DNA of 45,360 nucleotides, taken from contig PNKC01000022.1 of the NCBI GenBank assembly GCA_013822275.1, positions 1 to 45,360 on the forward strand, in the 5' to 3' direction. Below are positions 20,909-28,755 of this stretch, piece by piece (position 1 is the stretch's first letter; each line of letters opens with the position of its first letter). The position numbers were made by a program, and so were the translations under genes. The notes under the pieces were generated by a model. That model worked only from the letters and a program-made list of their open reading frames with translations, was not told the DNA's origin and did no database searches. The stretch comes from Anaerolinea sp. (lineage in GTDB: Bacteria; Chloroflexota; Dehalococcoidia; Tepidiformales; Tepidiformaceae).

Positions 20909-21619
20909 ATGCAGCGAGACCACATATCCGTTCGCGTGGACGGCACCCCGTCTCTCAGGGTCATATCGCAGTCCGGCAAGGTGGTCGTCCTGGCCGAAGA
21001 CCGGGACGACGTGCTTGTTTCGGGGACCCGCGTTTCGGCCGAAGTGGGCGCCGACGGTGTCGTCGGCATCTCCGGTTCCGGCTCGGGAAACATCGAGGTC
21101 CGCTGCCCGGCCGGGAGTTGCGTCGCCATAGGCACCTCCAGTGGCAGTATCGAAGTGCGTGGTGACCCTGGTGATGTCCGCGCGACCAGCGCTTCCGGGG
21201 CGGTCACCGTCGAATCAGCCCGGCGAGCCGACCTGCGCTCCGAGACAGGGCGCGTGAAGGTCGGGTGCTGCGGGGACAACTGTCGCGTTCAGACCACCTC
21301 CGGCAGCGTGGAGGTGGAACGTTCGGCGGCGACGGAAGTATCGACTGCCTCCGGAGCGGTCACCGTCGGCCGGGCGGAAGGCCGGATGCGCGTGCGCACG
21401 GCAAGCGGAAGGGTCGAACTCGGCGGGAGCGGCCGGGACGACATCACCGTGCAGACGATGTCCGGCCGGGTGACCGTCAAACTCCCTCCCGAAACACGCC
21501 CTGCCGCCAGGCTGCGCTCAATGACCGGCAGGGAGCACTGCGAATTGCCGGACGGCGCAGACTGCCTCGTCGCCGTGCAGACGATGCAGGGCGCCATTGA
21601 CGTGGTGGGCATGGAATGA
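20909..21619 (+). CDS. DUF4097-like beta-solenoid protein
   Basis: This is a 236-residue protein made almost entirely of short repeated strands, the pattern of the DUF4097/putative adhesin family. At least six coils can be counted: GTSSGSIEVRG, ATSASGAVTVES, TTSGSVEVER, STASGAVTVG, RTASGRVELGG and QTMSGRVTVKL. They recur about every 18-22 residues with a central (S/A)SG turn. There is no signal peptide or membrane helix, so despite the 'adhesin' label it looks cytoplasmic. Five cysteines cluster in the middle and C-terminal parts (CCGDNC). The ATG overlaps nothing upstream, while the stop overlaps the start of the cyclase gene in ATGA. The two are therefore translationally coupled, and it may scaffold or regulate the cyclase; this is inference. 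Confidence 0.82.
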   Translation: MQRDHISVRVDGTPSLRVISQSGKVVVLAEDRDDVLVSGTRVSAEVGADGVVGISGSGSGNIEVRCPAGSCVAIGTSSGSIEVRGDPGDVRATSASGAVTVESARRADLRSETGRVKVGCCGDNCRVQTTSGSVEVERSAATEVSTASGAVTVGRAEGRMRVRTASGRVELGGSGRDDITVQTMSGRVTVKLPPETRPAARLRSMTGREHCELPDGADCLVAVQTMQGAIDVVGME

Positions 21620-22158
21620 CAGCCGCGGCCCCGCCCGCGGTGGAGGTCCTTCGGGGAGCGGTGCTCTTCACGGACATCGTCGGCTTCACGGAGTTCACCG
21701 CCTTGCGAGGTGACCTGGAAGCGTTGGCGCTGCTTTCGCGCCAGGAGGAGATCGTGCGGGCGAGCCTTCCCGGGAGCGCGCGCGTGGTCAAGGAGCTGGG
21801 CGATGGCCTGCTCCTCTGGTTCCCGGATGCGTGCGCGGCGCTGGACTTCGCGCTCGAACTGCAGGACCGATACGACCAGGAGAACGCCACGGACGTCATG
21901 CCCATCTGGGTGCGCATGGGCATGCACTGGGGGACCCAGACTCGCAGGCGGGACGACATTGTGGGCCATGACGTAAACGTGGCCTCGCGGATCGTGAACC
22001 ACGCAGGCCCGGGCGAGATTCTCCTCAGCGACGCCACGCTGGCGGCCATCGGGACGTCGGCCGGGTCCTATCAGTTTGATGAGCTGGGACCCGTCGTGAT
22101 GAAGGGCATCCCCGCGCCGGTACGGCTCTACCGGGCGACCCGCGCCGGCGCCTGGTAG
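21616..22158 (+). CDS. Class III adenylate/guanylate cyclase catalytic protein
   Basis: This is a stand-alone class III nucleotide cyclase domain of 180 residues that would make cAMP (or cGMP) from the NTP. The catalytic set looks complete: metal-binding Asp20 in FTDIVGFTEF and Asp63 in KELGDGLL, base-recognising Lys59 and Asp119, and transition-state Asn121 and Arg125 in GHDVNVASR. Lys and Asp at the base positions favour ATP. No sensor, HAMP or membrane domain is attached. The start ATG overlaps the stop of the DUF4097-like gene by four bases. A hairpin (22163-22196) lies just after the stop. No CRP-type effector gene is in the window. Confidence 0.93.
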   Translation: MTAAAPPAVEVLRGAVLFTDIVGFTEFTALRGDLEALALLSRQEEIVRASLPGSARVVKELGDGLLLWFPDACAALDFALELQDRYDQENATDVMPIWVRMGMHWGTQTRRRDDIVGHDVNVASRIVNHAGPGEILLSDATLAAIGTSAGSYQFDELGPVVMKGIPAPVRLYRATRAGAW

Positions 22159-22162
22159 TTAC

Positions 22163-22196
22163 CCGAAGCTGCTCCACTCTACCGTGGCAGCTTCGG
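22163..22196. terminator. Hairpin between convergent cyclase and kinase genes
   Basis: CCGAAGCTGC (22163-22172) pairs perfectly with GCAGCTTCGG (22187-22196), and CCAC/GTGG can extend the stem inward. It begins four bases after the cyclase stop, and the convergent kinase gene ends at 22250. The T-run is poor on both sides, so termination efficiency is uncertain. Confidence 0.5.
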
Positions 22197-22249
22197 CCTT
22201 CTGGCCGCGTGGGCGGTTCCGGGGGCCGTGGCCCCGGCGCCGGATCCTT

Positions 22250-23587
22250 TCAGGGCCGGGGTGTTGCGGTCCCGGTCTGGATGGGCGACGGCGACGGTTT
22301 CGGTGGGGTGGCCGTCGCCGGCGGGGGCGTGGTGGACTGCGCCGCTGGAGTCGTCACGGTCGCCTTCGGCCCGGTTGGCGTTGCTGAGGGGGAGGGCGAG
22401 GGCGAAGGTGATGGCGACCGCCCCGGCGTTGGCGTGAGGGTGGGTTCATTCGTCGGCCTCGGCGTCGGCTGGACGACGGGCTGGGACGTGGCCGTGCGGG
22501 TGGGCGTCACGGTGGGCGCCGGGGTGCCGTCCTGACTGCTGTTTGCCAGGATGAGGGCCGCCGCGATTCCCGCGCCGAGCGCGAGAAGGACAATCCCCAC
22601 CACCATCGCAACGGTCGAACCCCTGACCCCGCCCGGCGACGGCGTTGCGCGGGCGCCTGGGCTTGCCAGCGTAACCCGCGTAGTGGGGTTTCGCCGCTGC
22701 CGCGACGGCTGCGGAGTAGGCGGCCGCGGGGCTCGCCCCGGCGGTGCGATGATCGGCGGCGCGGCGCCCGGACGGGCGGCTGGGACACGGCGGAGCGCGG
22801 CTGTGAACTCGCCAGCACTCTCAAATCTCTCCGCGGGGTTTAGCGCGAGGGCGCGGGCAAGGACGGCCTCCAGCTCTCCGGATGCGCCGGGGGCGAATGT
22901 CCGCAACCGCGGCACGGGTGCGCCCAGCCGCTGTCCGGCGACCGCCGCGGCCGTGACACCGGTGAACGGCAGGCGCCCGGCCACCATCTCGTAAATCGTG
23001 AGGGCGAGCGAGTAGATGTCGCCCCGCGCGTCCGGGTTCGCCCCCTGGATGACTTCTGGAGGGAGGTAGGCAATGGTCCCGAGGATGTCCTCAGCCTGGC
23101 CGGGGGCGAGCGTTTGCGTCACGGTGCTGGCGACGCCAAAGTCCGCAAGCTTCGCGACGCCGTTTTCGTTGATCAGGATGTTCTCCGGCTTCAGGTCACG
23201 GTGGACCACGCCCTGCCGGTGGGCGTAGTCAAGGGCAGCCGCGACCTGGGCGCCATACCGGATCGCTTCCGCTTCGGTGAACCTGCCGTGCGTCTCCAGC
23301 AACTGCCGGATGGAGTATCCGTGGACGTATTCCATCACGAAGAACGGCTTGCCTTCGTGCGTGCCCACGTCGAACACGGTGACGATGTTGGGGTGTTGCA
23401 GGCGGGCGACGAGGCGCGCTTCGCGGCCCGCGACGGCGCTGGCGCCGTCCCCCAGGCCCCCGAGCAGCTTCACCGCGACCCACCGTCCGAGCCGCTGATC
23501 CTCCGCAAGCCAGACTTCGGACATGCCGCCGGTACCGAGGAGCCGCTCCAGGCGATATCGTTCTTCAAGAAGTCGGGAGGCGTTCAA
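22250..23587 (-). CDS. Membrane Ser/Thr protein kinase with Pro/Thr-rich external tail (PknB-like)
   Basis: This is a Hanks-type Ser/Thr kinase of 445 residues. The cytoplasmic kinase domain (about 1-270) has the glycine loop LLGTGGMSEVWLAED, catalytic Lys in WVAVKLL, HRDLKPENILI, DFGVAS and an activation loop ending in AYLPPEVI. A basic Pro-rich linker is followed by one transmembrane helix (VAMVVGIVLLALGAGIAAAL) near residues 325-345, then an outside tail of about 100 residues rich in Pro, Thr and Ser (PTPTPGRSPSPSPSPSPS). PASTA domains, usual in PknB, are absent. The start is a TTG at 23587, only six bases from the divergent ftsW/rodA ATG. Context with PBP and FHA genes points to control of cell-wall growth. 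Confidence 0.93.
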   Translation of the reverse strand: MNASRLLEERYRLERLLGTGGMSEVWLAEDQRLGRWVAVKLLGGLGDGASAVAGREARLVARLQHPNIVTVFDVGTHEGKPFFVMEYVHGYSIRQLLETHGRFTEAEAIRYGAQVAAALDYAHRQGVVHRDLKPENILINENGVAKLADFGVASTVTQTLAPGQAEDILGTIAYLPPEVIQGANPDARGDIYSLALTIYEMVAGRLPFTGVTAAAVAGQRLGAPVPRLRTFAPGASGELEAVLARALALNPAERFESAGEFTAALRRVPAARPGAAPPIIAPPGRAPRPPTPQPSRQRRNPTTRVTLASPGARATPSPGGVRGSTVAMVVGIVLLALGAGIAAALILANSSQDGTPAPTVTPTRTATSQPVVQPTPRPTNEPTLTPTPGRSPSPSPSPSPSATPTGPKATVTTPAAQSTTPPPATATPPKPSPSPIQTGTATPRP

Positions 23588-23593
23588 ACTCGC

Positions 23594-24877
23594 ATGACAC
23601 TCCGCAACGTGACGGATGGGCTGCGTTCGGCGAACCGCAACGTTGAGCTTGCGCTGCTGGTTGCGAGCGCCGTATTCATCCTGCTGGCCTGGCGCGCTCT
23701 GGAGGCAGCGGCGTTCACCATGCCGGCCGGGTCTACTCGCATCCTAACGCAATTCCTCGTCGCCGCGCTGGTTGGGCACGCTGGCCTCCGCGTGGTCGCC
23801 CCGCGCGCCGCCAGCCAGCCCTACGCAATTGCCCTCTTGCTCAGTGCCGTGGGCGTCGCCTTCGTCACCCGGCTCGAACCGTCAGTTGCCCAGGACCAGG
23901 TGAACTGGGTCGCGTTAGGCGTCGCGGCGATGGTCGGTGCCGCCTTTGCCGGACGCTACTACCCGCGATTGCGGGCCTACAAGTACACGGCTGCTCTTGC
24001 CGCTGTTGCACTGCTCGTGGCCACCGGCGTCTTTGGGACGACCATCAACGGGGCGAGGCTCTGGTTCAGCGTCGCCGGGCAGACAGTCCAGACGACCGAA
24101 CTCATTAAGCTCTTTCTCGTGGTGTTCCTCGCCGGGTACCTGGCGGACGAAGCGAGCGTGCTGGCGTCGCCCAGGCTGCGCTTCGGGGGGCGGACCTATA
24201 CGGCCCTGCCTTATCTGGTACCCCTCTTGCTGACGCTGCTGGCGGCGGTTGCCGCGCTTGCGCTCCTGCGGGACCTCGGTTCGATCGCGCTTCTTTTGCT
24301 TGTGGTCATCGCCTCTCTTTATGTCGCCACTGGCCGCCTCCGTTTCGTGGTTGGGGGGCTGGTGCTGCTCGGGGTTACGGGCGTCTTCGGCTATTTCGCC
24401 TTCAGCCATGTCAACGCCCGGGTCGACGTTTGGCTGCATCCGTACGACGACCCCGCGGGCGCCGGCTACCAGGCCTTGCAGAGCATCTACGCCGTCCAGG
24501 CCGGCGGCGTTACCGGCGAAGGGTTGGGCCTTGGCCAGCCCGGCAGCATCCCGGCGGCGCAGACAGACTACGTATTCGCCGCCATCGCCGAGGAACTCGG
24601 GCTTGGCGGCGCGGTTGGCGTGGTCCTGCTCTACGTCCTGCTGCTCTTTTCGGGGTTGCGAATCGCGCTCGATGCCCGCGACGACTACGGCCGTTTGCTC
24701 GCCTCTTCGGTGGCCCTCCTCATCGCAGTCCAGGCGGCGGTCATCATCGCGGGAAACCTGCGCGTTATCCCAACGACCGGGATCACGCTGCCGTTCGTGA
24801 GCTATGGAGGGTCAAGCCTGCTGATCAACTACGCGCTCGTTGGATTGCTCCTCGGCATCTCGAACCACAGGCGATGA
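23594..24877 (+). CDS. FtsW/RodA/SpoVE (SEDS) peptidoglycan glycosyltransferase
   Basis: This is a polytopic SEDS protein of 427 residues that polymerises glycan strands from lipid II together with a class B PBP. About ten hydrophobic segments are visible. Family motifs are GARLWFSVAGQTVQTTELIKLF (the conserved region with the catalytic Asp/Glu neighbourhood), GYQALQSIYAVQAGGVTGEGLGLG, DYVFAAIAEELG and the C-terminal TGITLPFVSYGGSSLL. Whether it acts as RodA (elongation) or FtsW (division) cannot be decided, though the Mycobacterium-type pknB-pbpA-rodA-fha neighbourhood favours RodA. The ATG at 23594 lies six bases from the divergent kinase start. GGGAGG at 23575-23580 is a rather distant ribosome binding site (13 bases). 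Confidence 0.95.
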   Translation: MTLRNVTDGLRSANRNVELALLVASAVFILLAWRALEAAAFTMPAGSTRILTQFLVAALVGHAGLRVVAPRAASQPYAIALLLSAVGVAFVTRLEPSVAQDQVNWVALGVAAMVGAAFAGRYYPRLRAYKYTAALAAVALLVATGVFGTTINGARLWFSVAGQTVQTTELIKLFLVVFLAGYLADEASVLASPRLRFGGRTYTALPYLVPLLLTLLAAVAALALLRDLGSIALLLLVVIASLYVATGRLRFVVGGLVLLGVTGVFGYFAFSHVNARVDVWLHPYDDPAGAGYQALQSIYAVQAGGVTGEGLGLGQPGSIPAAQTDYVFAAIAEELGLGGAVGVVLLYVLLLFSGLRIALDARDDYGRLLASSVALLIAVQAAVIIAGNLRVIPTTGITLPFVSYGGSSLLINYALVGLLLGISNHRR

Positions 24878-24883
24878 CCGGCG

Positions 24884-25324
24884 TCACAGGCTGAAGCGAA
24901 GAGAGATGGCTCCGAGCGCAACCTGTTCGCCCCCGTGGAGCAGGAATCCTCGCCGGTCGATCCCTCGCCCGTCCACGAATGTCCCGTTCGTACTTCCCAG
25001 GTCGGCGATCCGCCAGCCGTCACGCGTCCGTTCGATGCGGGCGTGGCGGTTCGAAACCGAGGGATCGCCGAGGACGATGCTGTTGCCGGCGTCCCGCCCC
25101 AGGGTCATCGCCCCGGCCACCGCGAACTCAGCCCCCGGGGGCAGCCCGGTTTCGCCCGGAGAAACCAGGATCAGCCGCGGCCCCGCCGGGCGGCTGATCG
25201 CGCGGGGAGGGCGAGCGGGGACGTGCAAACCGGCGCGCATCGTCAACGCCACGGCGAGCACGAACAGCAACAGCGTCCCGATCAGGGCGAGGCGGAGCAC
25301 CAGCAGCTCTGTCGAGCCGCTCAC
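24884..25324 (-). CDS. Membrane-anchored FHA-domain protein (FhaB-like)
   Basis: This 146-residue protein has one N-terminal membrane helix (LLVLRLALIGTLLLFVLAVAL), a Pro/Arg-rich linker and a C-terminal FHA phosphothreonine-binding domain. The FHA core is complete: GRDAGNSIVL, the Ser-x-x-His pair in VSNRHARI and the LGSTNGTFVDG loop. It matches the FhaB/FipA type, which recruits cell-division proteins under control of PknA/PknB. The GTG start at 25324 overlaps the stop of the upstream FhaA-like gene by four bases (GTGA), so the two are coupled. It ends six bases from the convergent SEDS gene. Confidence 0.92.
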   Translation of the reverse strand: MSGSTELLVLRLALIGTLLLFVLAVALTMRAGLHVPARPPRAISRPAGPRLILVSPGETGLPPGAEFAVAGAMTLGRDAGNSIVLGDPSVSNRHARIERTRDGWRIADLGSTNGTFVDGRGIDRRGFLLHGGEQVALGAISLRFSL

Positions 25325-26004
25325 GCACGCTCCAGACGAAATTGGGCGTCGCCCAGGACGACAACACCGCCGCCGTCGAGAAGGTACTCGGGCAGTCTCA
25401 CGCCCTCAACCACAACCCCGTTGCGGCTGCCAAGGTCACGGATCACCAGGCCCTCCGGTGTCCGGACGATTTCCGCATGCTGACGCGAAACCGACAACAC
25501 GGGGAGGACGAGGTCGTTCGCGGGGCTCCGGCCGATCGCGAACGGGGTGTGAGTGAGGGGCACCAGCGTCCCGTCGCCCATTCGCAGGAAGAGGCCGCGG
25601 TGACGGCTGATGCGGCGGGTTGCCCCGGCTGGCGGCGCGGTGGCGCGGTAGCGGCGTTCGGCGAACTGCGCCGCGATCAAGGGCACGCCATCAGCCACCT
25701 CCCGCGAAGGGCGGAAGTCGATGCTGAACTCGCCGACCCGTCTCCAACGATGACGCCGCGCCAGCTCGCGCAGCAGTTCGGCCGCCTCTTCGCTCAAGCG
25801 CGCAAGCACGGGGCAATACCGCTCGTGGTCTGCGGGGCTCAGGGAGACGGCGAACTCGTTCGCCACGGCGCCGTCGCGGACGCTGGCTTCCGCCGCTGCT
25901 TGAAGGCGTTGGAGCAGTTCGAGGGGGTGGAGCGGGCCGCCGCTCACCCTGCGCGCGGTCGCTTCGAGAAGCCTTTCCAGCCGGGGGGCGCGGTCCTCAC
26001 TCAT
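25321..26004 (-). CDS. DUF3662-FHA protein (FhaA-like)
   Basis: This 227-residue cytoplasmic protein has the FhaA layout: an N-terminal DUF3662 domain and a C-terminal FHA domain. DUF3662 covers about residues 1-110, with LERLLEATARRVSG, PLELLQRLQAAAEASV and NEFAVSLSPADHERY. The FHA domain has the GRSPANDLVLPVLSVSRQHAEIV and RDLGSRNGVVVEG patterns. In actinobacteria FhaA binds the phosphorylated pseudokinase MviN/MurJ and Ser/Thr kinases in cell-wall control. The ATG at 26004 overlaps the PBP stop as ATGA, so the longer open frame back to 26133 is not used. The order pbp-fhaA-fhaB on the minus strand has four-base overlaps at both junctions, a tightly coupled operon. Confidence 0.92.
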   Translation of the reverse strand: MSEDRAPRLERLLEATARRVSGGPLHPLELLQRLQAAAEASVRDGAVANEFAVSLSPADHERYCPVLARLSEEAAELLRELARRHRWRRVGEFSIDFRPSREVADGVPLIAAQFAERRYRATAPPAGATRRISRHRGLFLRMGDGTLVPLTHTPFAIGRSPANDLVLPVLSVSRQHAEIVRTPEGLVIRDLGSRNGVVVEGVRLPEYLLDGGGVVVLGDAQFRLERA

Positions 26005-27404
26005 CGAGCCAGCGCCGCCCTGATCACCTGGCCCGCGATCGGAGACGCGACTTCGCCACCGCGGCCGCCTTGCTCCACGACGACAGCGACGGCGATGACC
26101 GGGTCCTCCGCCGGCGCAAACGCGATGAACCACGCGTGCGACGCACCACCGCTCGAGACTTCGGCGGTACCCGTCTTTCCGCCGACGCTGACGCCCTGGA
26201 TTGCCACACCGGCCGCCTGGCCGTTGTCGATCACCGAGACCATGAAGTCGCGCAACGTGCGGGCGACCTCCGCCGTCATCACGCGGGCTTCGGCATCCGG
26301 TCCGAGCCGTTCGACCACGCGGTTGTCATCGAGCGCCGACAGGCCGAGATGCGGCGAGGCGAGCACGCCGCCATTGGCGATTGCGGAGGCGACGGCCGCC
26401 ATCTGAAGCGGGGTGGCGAGGATCTCGCCCTGGCCGAACGCGGTGCTGGCGAGCAGCGTCTTCGTCAGTTTCGCTTCCGGCGAATGGACCTGCGTGGCCG
26501 CCGTTGGCAGTGTAAACGGCAGCCTTGACCCGAACCCGAACCTGGTTGCCGTCGCAAGCAGCCTATCCCAGCCGAGCTTGACGCCCTGCTCGGCAAAGAT
26601 TGCGTTCACGGAAAAGGTGAACGCGTTCTTGAACGGGTACGTGCCGGGACCCTGGCGGACGTTGTCGCACTGCACCGGGAACCCGTCGATCACAACTTGG
26701 TCCTTACACGTAACCATCGTGTCCGGGGCTACGACCTTGTTTTCCAGGAGCGACGTCGCGGTCACCGCCTTAAACGTTGATCCGGGCGGGTAGAGGCCCT
26801 GTGTTGCCCGGTTTACAAGCGGCGAATCCGGATCTTTGAGCAGCGCTTCGCCGTCCTCGGAGAGCGCCCCAGGGTCGTATGTGGGGACGCTGGCCATCGC
26901 CAGGACCTCCCCGTTGCGCGGGTCCAGGGCCACCACCGCTCCCTTGCGAGACCCGAGGGCGGACGCCGCGGCGCGCTGGATCGCGGGGTCGATGGTCAAT
27001 CGGACGTCCAGCCCCCGCCGCCCGGCGCGGAGGAACTCCGCATCGATTGCGGCCCCCCAGGACGCCGCCGCTTCTCCCGATAGCCGTGAGTTGAACACGA
27101 GCTCCGCGCCTTGAGAACCGTACCGGGCATCGATATAGCCCACGAGATGGGCGACCGAGGCGTCAGTGTAGCGCCGCTCGCCGCCCGGCAGTGAGACCGC
27201 GAGCTCGTTGCCGTCACGGTCCAGGATCCGCCCCCGCCGGGGGTCCTGGAACGACGCCAGGACGCGCGGGTTGTTGGCCTCGTCCGAGAGGTCGGTGCGC
27301 CACACCTGCCAGTAGGCCAGGACGGCGAAGAACACGAAGACGGCGAGCAGCGCCATCGTCCCCGTGGCGCCGACGCGGCGTTCGAACTGTCCGGGAGCAA
27401 GCAC
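26001..27404 (-). CDS. pbpA: Class B penicillin-binding protein (PbpA-like transpeptidase)
   Basis: This is a monofunctional D,D-transpeptidase of 467 residues that cross-links peptidoglycan. An N-terminal membrane anchor (TMALLAVFVFFAVLAYWQVW) is followed by a short dimerisation region with RGRILDRDGNELAVS, then the transpeptidase domain. All three active-site motifs are present: SxxK as STFK in YPPGSTFKAV, SxN as SVN in FTFSVNAIF, and KTG in GGKTGTAEVS. At this length it resembles mycobacterial PbpA rather than the larger PBP2/PBP3. The GTG start at 27404 lies six bases after a TAGAAT element, so the mRNA may be leaderless. The longer frame to an ATG at 27412 is out of phase and not used. 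It heads the pbpA-fhaA-fhaB operon. Confidence 0.95.
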   Translation of the reverse strand: MLAPGQFERRVGATGTMALLAVFVFFAVLAYWQVWRTDLSDEANNPRVLASFQDPRRGRILDRDGNELAVSLPGGERRYTDASVAHLVGYIDARYGSQGAELVFNSRLSGEAAASWGAAIDAEFLRAGRRGLDVRLTIDPAIQRAAASALGSRKGAVVALDPRNGEVLAMASVPTYDPGALSEDGEALLKDPDSPLVNRATQGLYPPGSTFKAVTATSLLENKVVAPDTMVTCKDQVVIDGFPVQCDNVRQGPGTYPFKNAFTFSVNAIFAEQGVKLGWDRLLATATRFGFGSRLPFTLPTAATQVHSPEAKLTKTLLASTAFGQGEILATPLQMAAVASAIANGGVLASPHLGLSALDDNRVVERLGPDAEARVMTAEVARTLRDFMVSVIDNGQAAGVAIQGVSVGGKTGTAEVSSGGASHAWFIAFAPAEDPVIAVAVVVEQGGRGGEVASPIAGQVIRAALAR

Positions 27405-27418
27405 CCCTGCATTCTAAC

Positions 27419-27444
27419 GCCGCCCCTCCTTTCGGAGGGGCGGC
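27419..27444 (-). terminator. Strong hairpin between acyl-CoA dehydrogenase and pbpA
   Basis: GCCGCCCCTCC (27419-27429) pairs perfectly with GGAGGGGCGGC (27434-27444) around a TTTC loop. It lies 25 bases after the acyl-CoA dehydrogenase stop on the minus strand and just before the pbpA start. The T-tract is minimal (GTTAGAAT). It probably ends the upstream transcript. Confidence 0.6.
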
Positions 27445-27468
27445 GCGGGTCGCGGGTCGCGGTCTCGC

Positions 27469-28650
27469 TTAGCCGCGCGGCAGGCCGAGGCCGCGGGTGG
27501 CGATGATGTTCCGCTGGATTTCGTTCGAGCCGCTGTAGATGCTGGCAGGCACTGACTGGATGTACGACTCCGGCATGTCGCCGCCCAGTGGGGCCCGCGG
27601 CTCTTCGGGCACAAACTGGCCCGAGAGGCCAAGCATGTTGACGCCGAAGTTGTAAATCTTCTGGCCCAGTTCGGACTGATAGATCTTCACAACGGAGGCC
27701 TCGTAGTTCGGGACCATCCCGCTGGCCTGGATATAGCCAATGCGGTAGCCCAGGAAACGGCCAACTTCATTCGCGATGACGAAATCCGCCAGCTTGTGGC
27801 GATACTTCTCGCGCTTCCAGGCGGGGCCGCCCTTCAAGGTCTTCGTAAGGTTCTCCAGCGTCTTCTTCTGGGAGGCCGTTGTGCCAATGCCGGAACGCTC
27901 GAAGTCCAGCAGCGTCATCCCGACGTACCAGCCGCGGTTCTCTTCACCCACCAGGTTGCGGGCCGGGACACGCACGTCTTCGAAGAAGACTTCGTTGAAG
28001 TGGTGGCGGTTCGCCATGTTGACCAACGGCCGGATCGTGAGGCCGGGCTGGTTCTTGATGTCGTCGATCAGCAGGAAACTGATGCCGCGGTGCTTGGGAG
28101 CTTCCGGGTCCGTGCGGACCAGACAGAACATCTGGTTCGAGCGGTGGCCGCCGGAAGTCCAGATCTTCTGGCCGTTGATGACGTAGTCGTCACCGTCGCG
28201 GACAGCACGGGTCTGGAGGGCTGCGAGGTCGCTCCCGGCGCCTGGCTCGCTGTAGCCCTGGCACCAGATGTCTTCGCCGCTGGTAATGCGCGGGAGGTAG
28301 CGCTTCTTCTGCTCTTCGTTGCCGTGGATGATCAGCGTGGGGCCGATCATGCCAACGCCGAAGCCACGCGTGCCAGTGTCCGGTGCGCCGTTGTAGCCGA
28401 ACTCTTCGTTGAACACCATCTGCTCATAGATGGAAGCGCCGAGCCCGCCGTATTCCTTTGGCCATGCTGGAGCGATCCAGCCACGTTTGCCGAGTTCGTT
28501 GTTGAACTTGAGAGCCGCCTCAAAAGCTGCGTCCGTGCGGCTGCCGAGCTGGCCGCCGCCTTCGCCTTCGGTCTTGGGGAGATTGGTGCGGAGGAACTCG
28601 CGCACCTCCTTCCTCAGGTTCTCTTCCTTTTCGCCAAAACGCAGTTCCAT
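27469..28650 (-). CDS. Acyl-CoA dehydrogenase
   Basis: This is an FAD-dependent acyl-CoA dehydrogenase of 393 residues that introduces a 2,3-double bond into acyl-CoA. The N-terminal helical domain, WCQGYSEPGAGSDLAALQT (FAD and substrate contact), KIWTSGGHRSNQMF and the C-terminal IYSGSNEIQRNIIATRGLGL are typical. In medium-chain enzymes the catalytic Glu lies in YEG; here that position is Ser (YSG). A Glu in LLDFERSGIG could serve instead, as in isovaleryl- and long-chain-type enzymes. This is inference from remembered alignments. The ATG at 28650 has an AGAGAGGG ribosome binding site. It lies 105 bases after the methyltransferase gene on the same strand. The substrate chain is unknown. Confidence 0.93.
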   Translation of the reverse strand: MELRFGEKEENLRKEVREFLRTNLPKTEGEGGGQLGSRTDAAFEAALKFNNELGKRGWIAPAWPKEYGGLGASIYEQMVFNEEFGYNGAPDTGTRGFGVGMIGPTLIIHGNEEQKKRYLPRITSGEDIWCQGYSEPGAGSDLAALQTRAVRDGDDYVINGQKIWTSGGHRSNQMFCLVRTDPEAPKHRGISFLLIDDIKNQPGLTIRPLVNMANRHHFNEVFFEDVRVPARNLVGEENRGWYVGMTLLDFERSGIGTTASQKKTLENLTKTLKGGPAWKREKYRHKLADFVIANEVGRFLGYRIGYIQASGMVPNYEASVVKIYQSELGQKIYNFGVNMLGLSGQFVPEEPRAPLGGDMPESYIQSVPASIYSGSNEIQRNIIATRGLGLPRG

Positions 28651-28755
28651 GAAACCCTCTCTGGGCCATCGACGGGCGCGAGTCGCCCGCGTCCTGCCAT
28701 CGTATGCGCGGATATTGTGGCGGAACGGAACCGGCGTGGCGAATCGGCCGGTGCC

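Noticed and set aside
22384-22420. GAGGGCGAGGGC-type repeat as a DNA repeat element
   Set aside because: It encodes the Pro/Ser tail of the kinase; the periodicity is the codon repeat.
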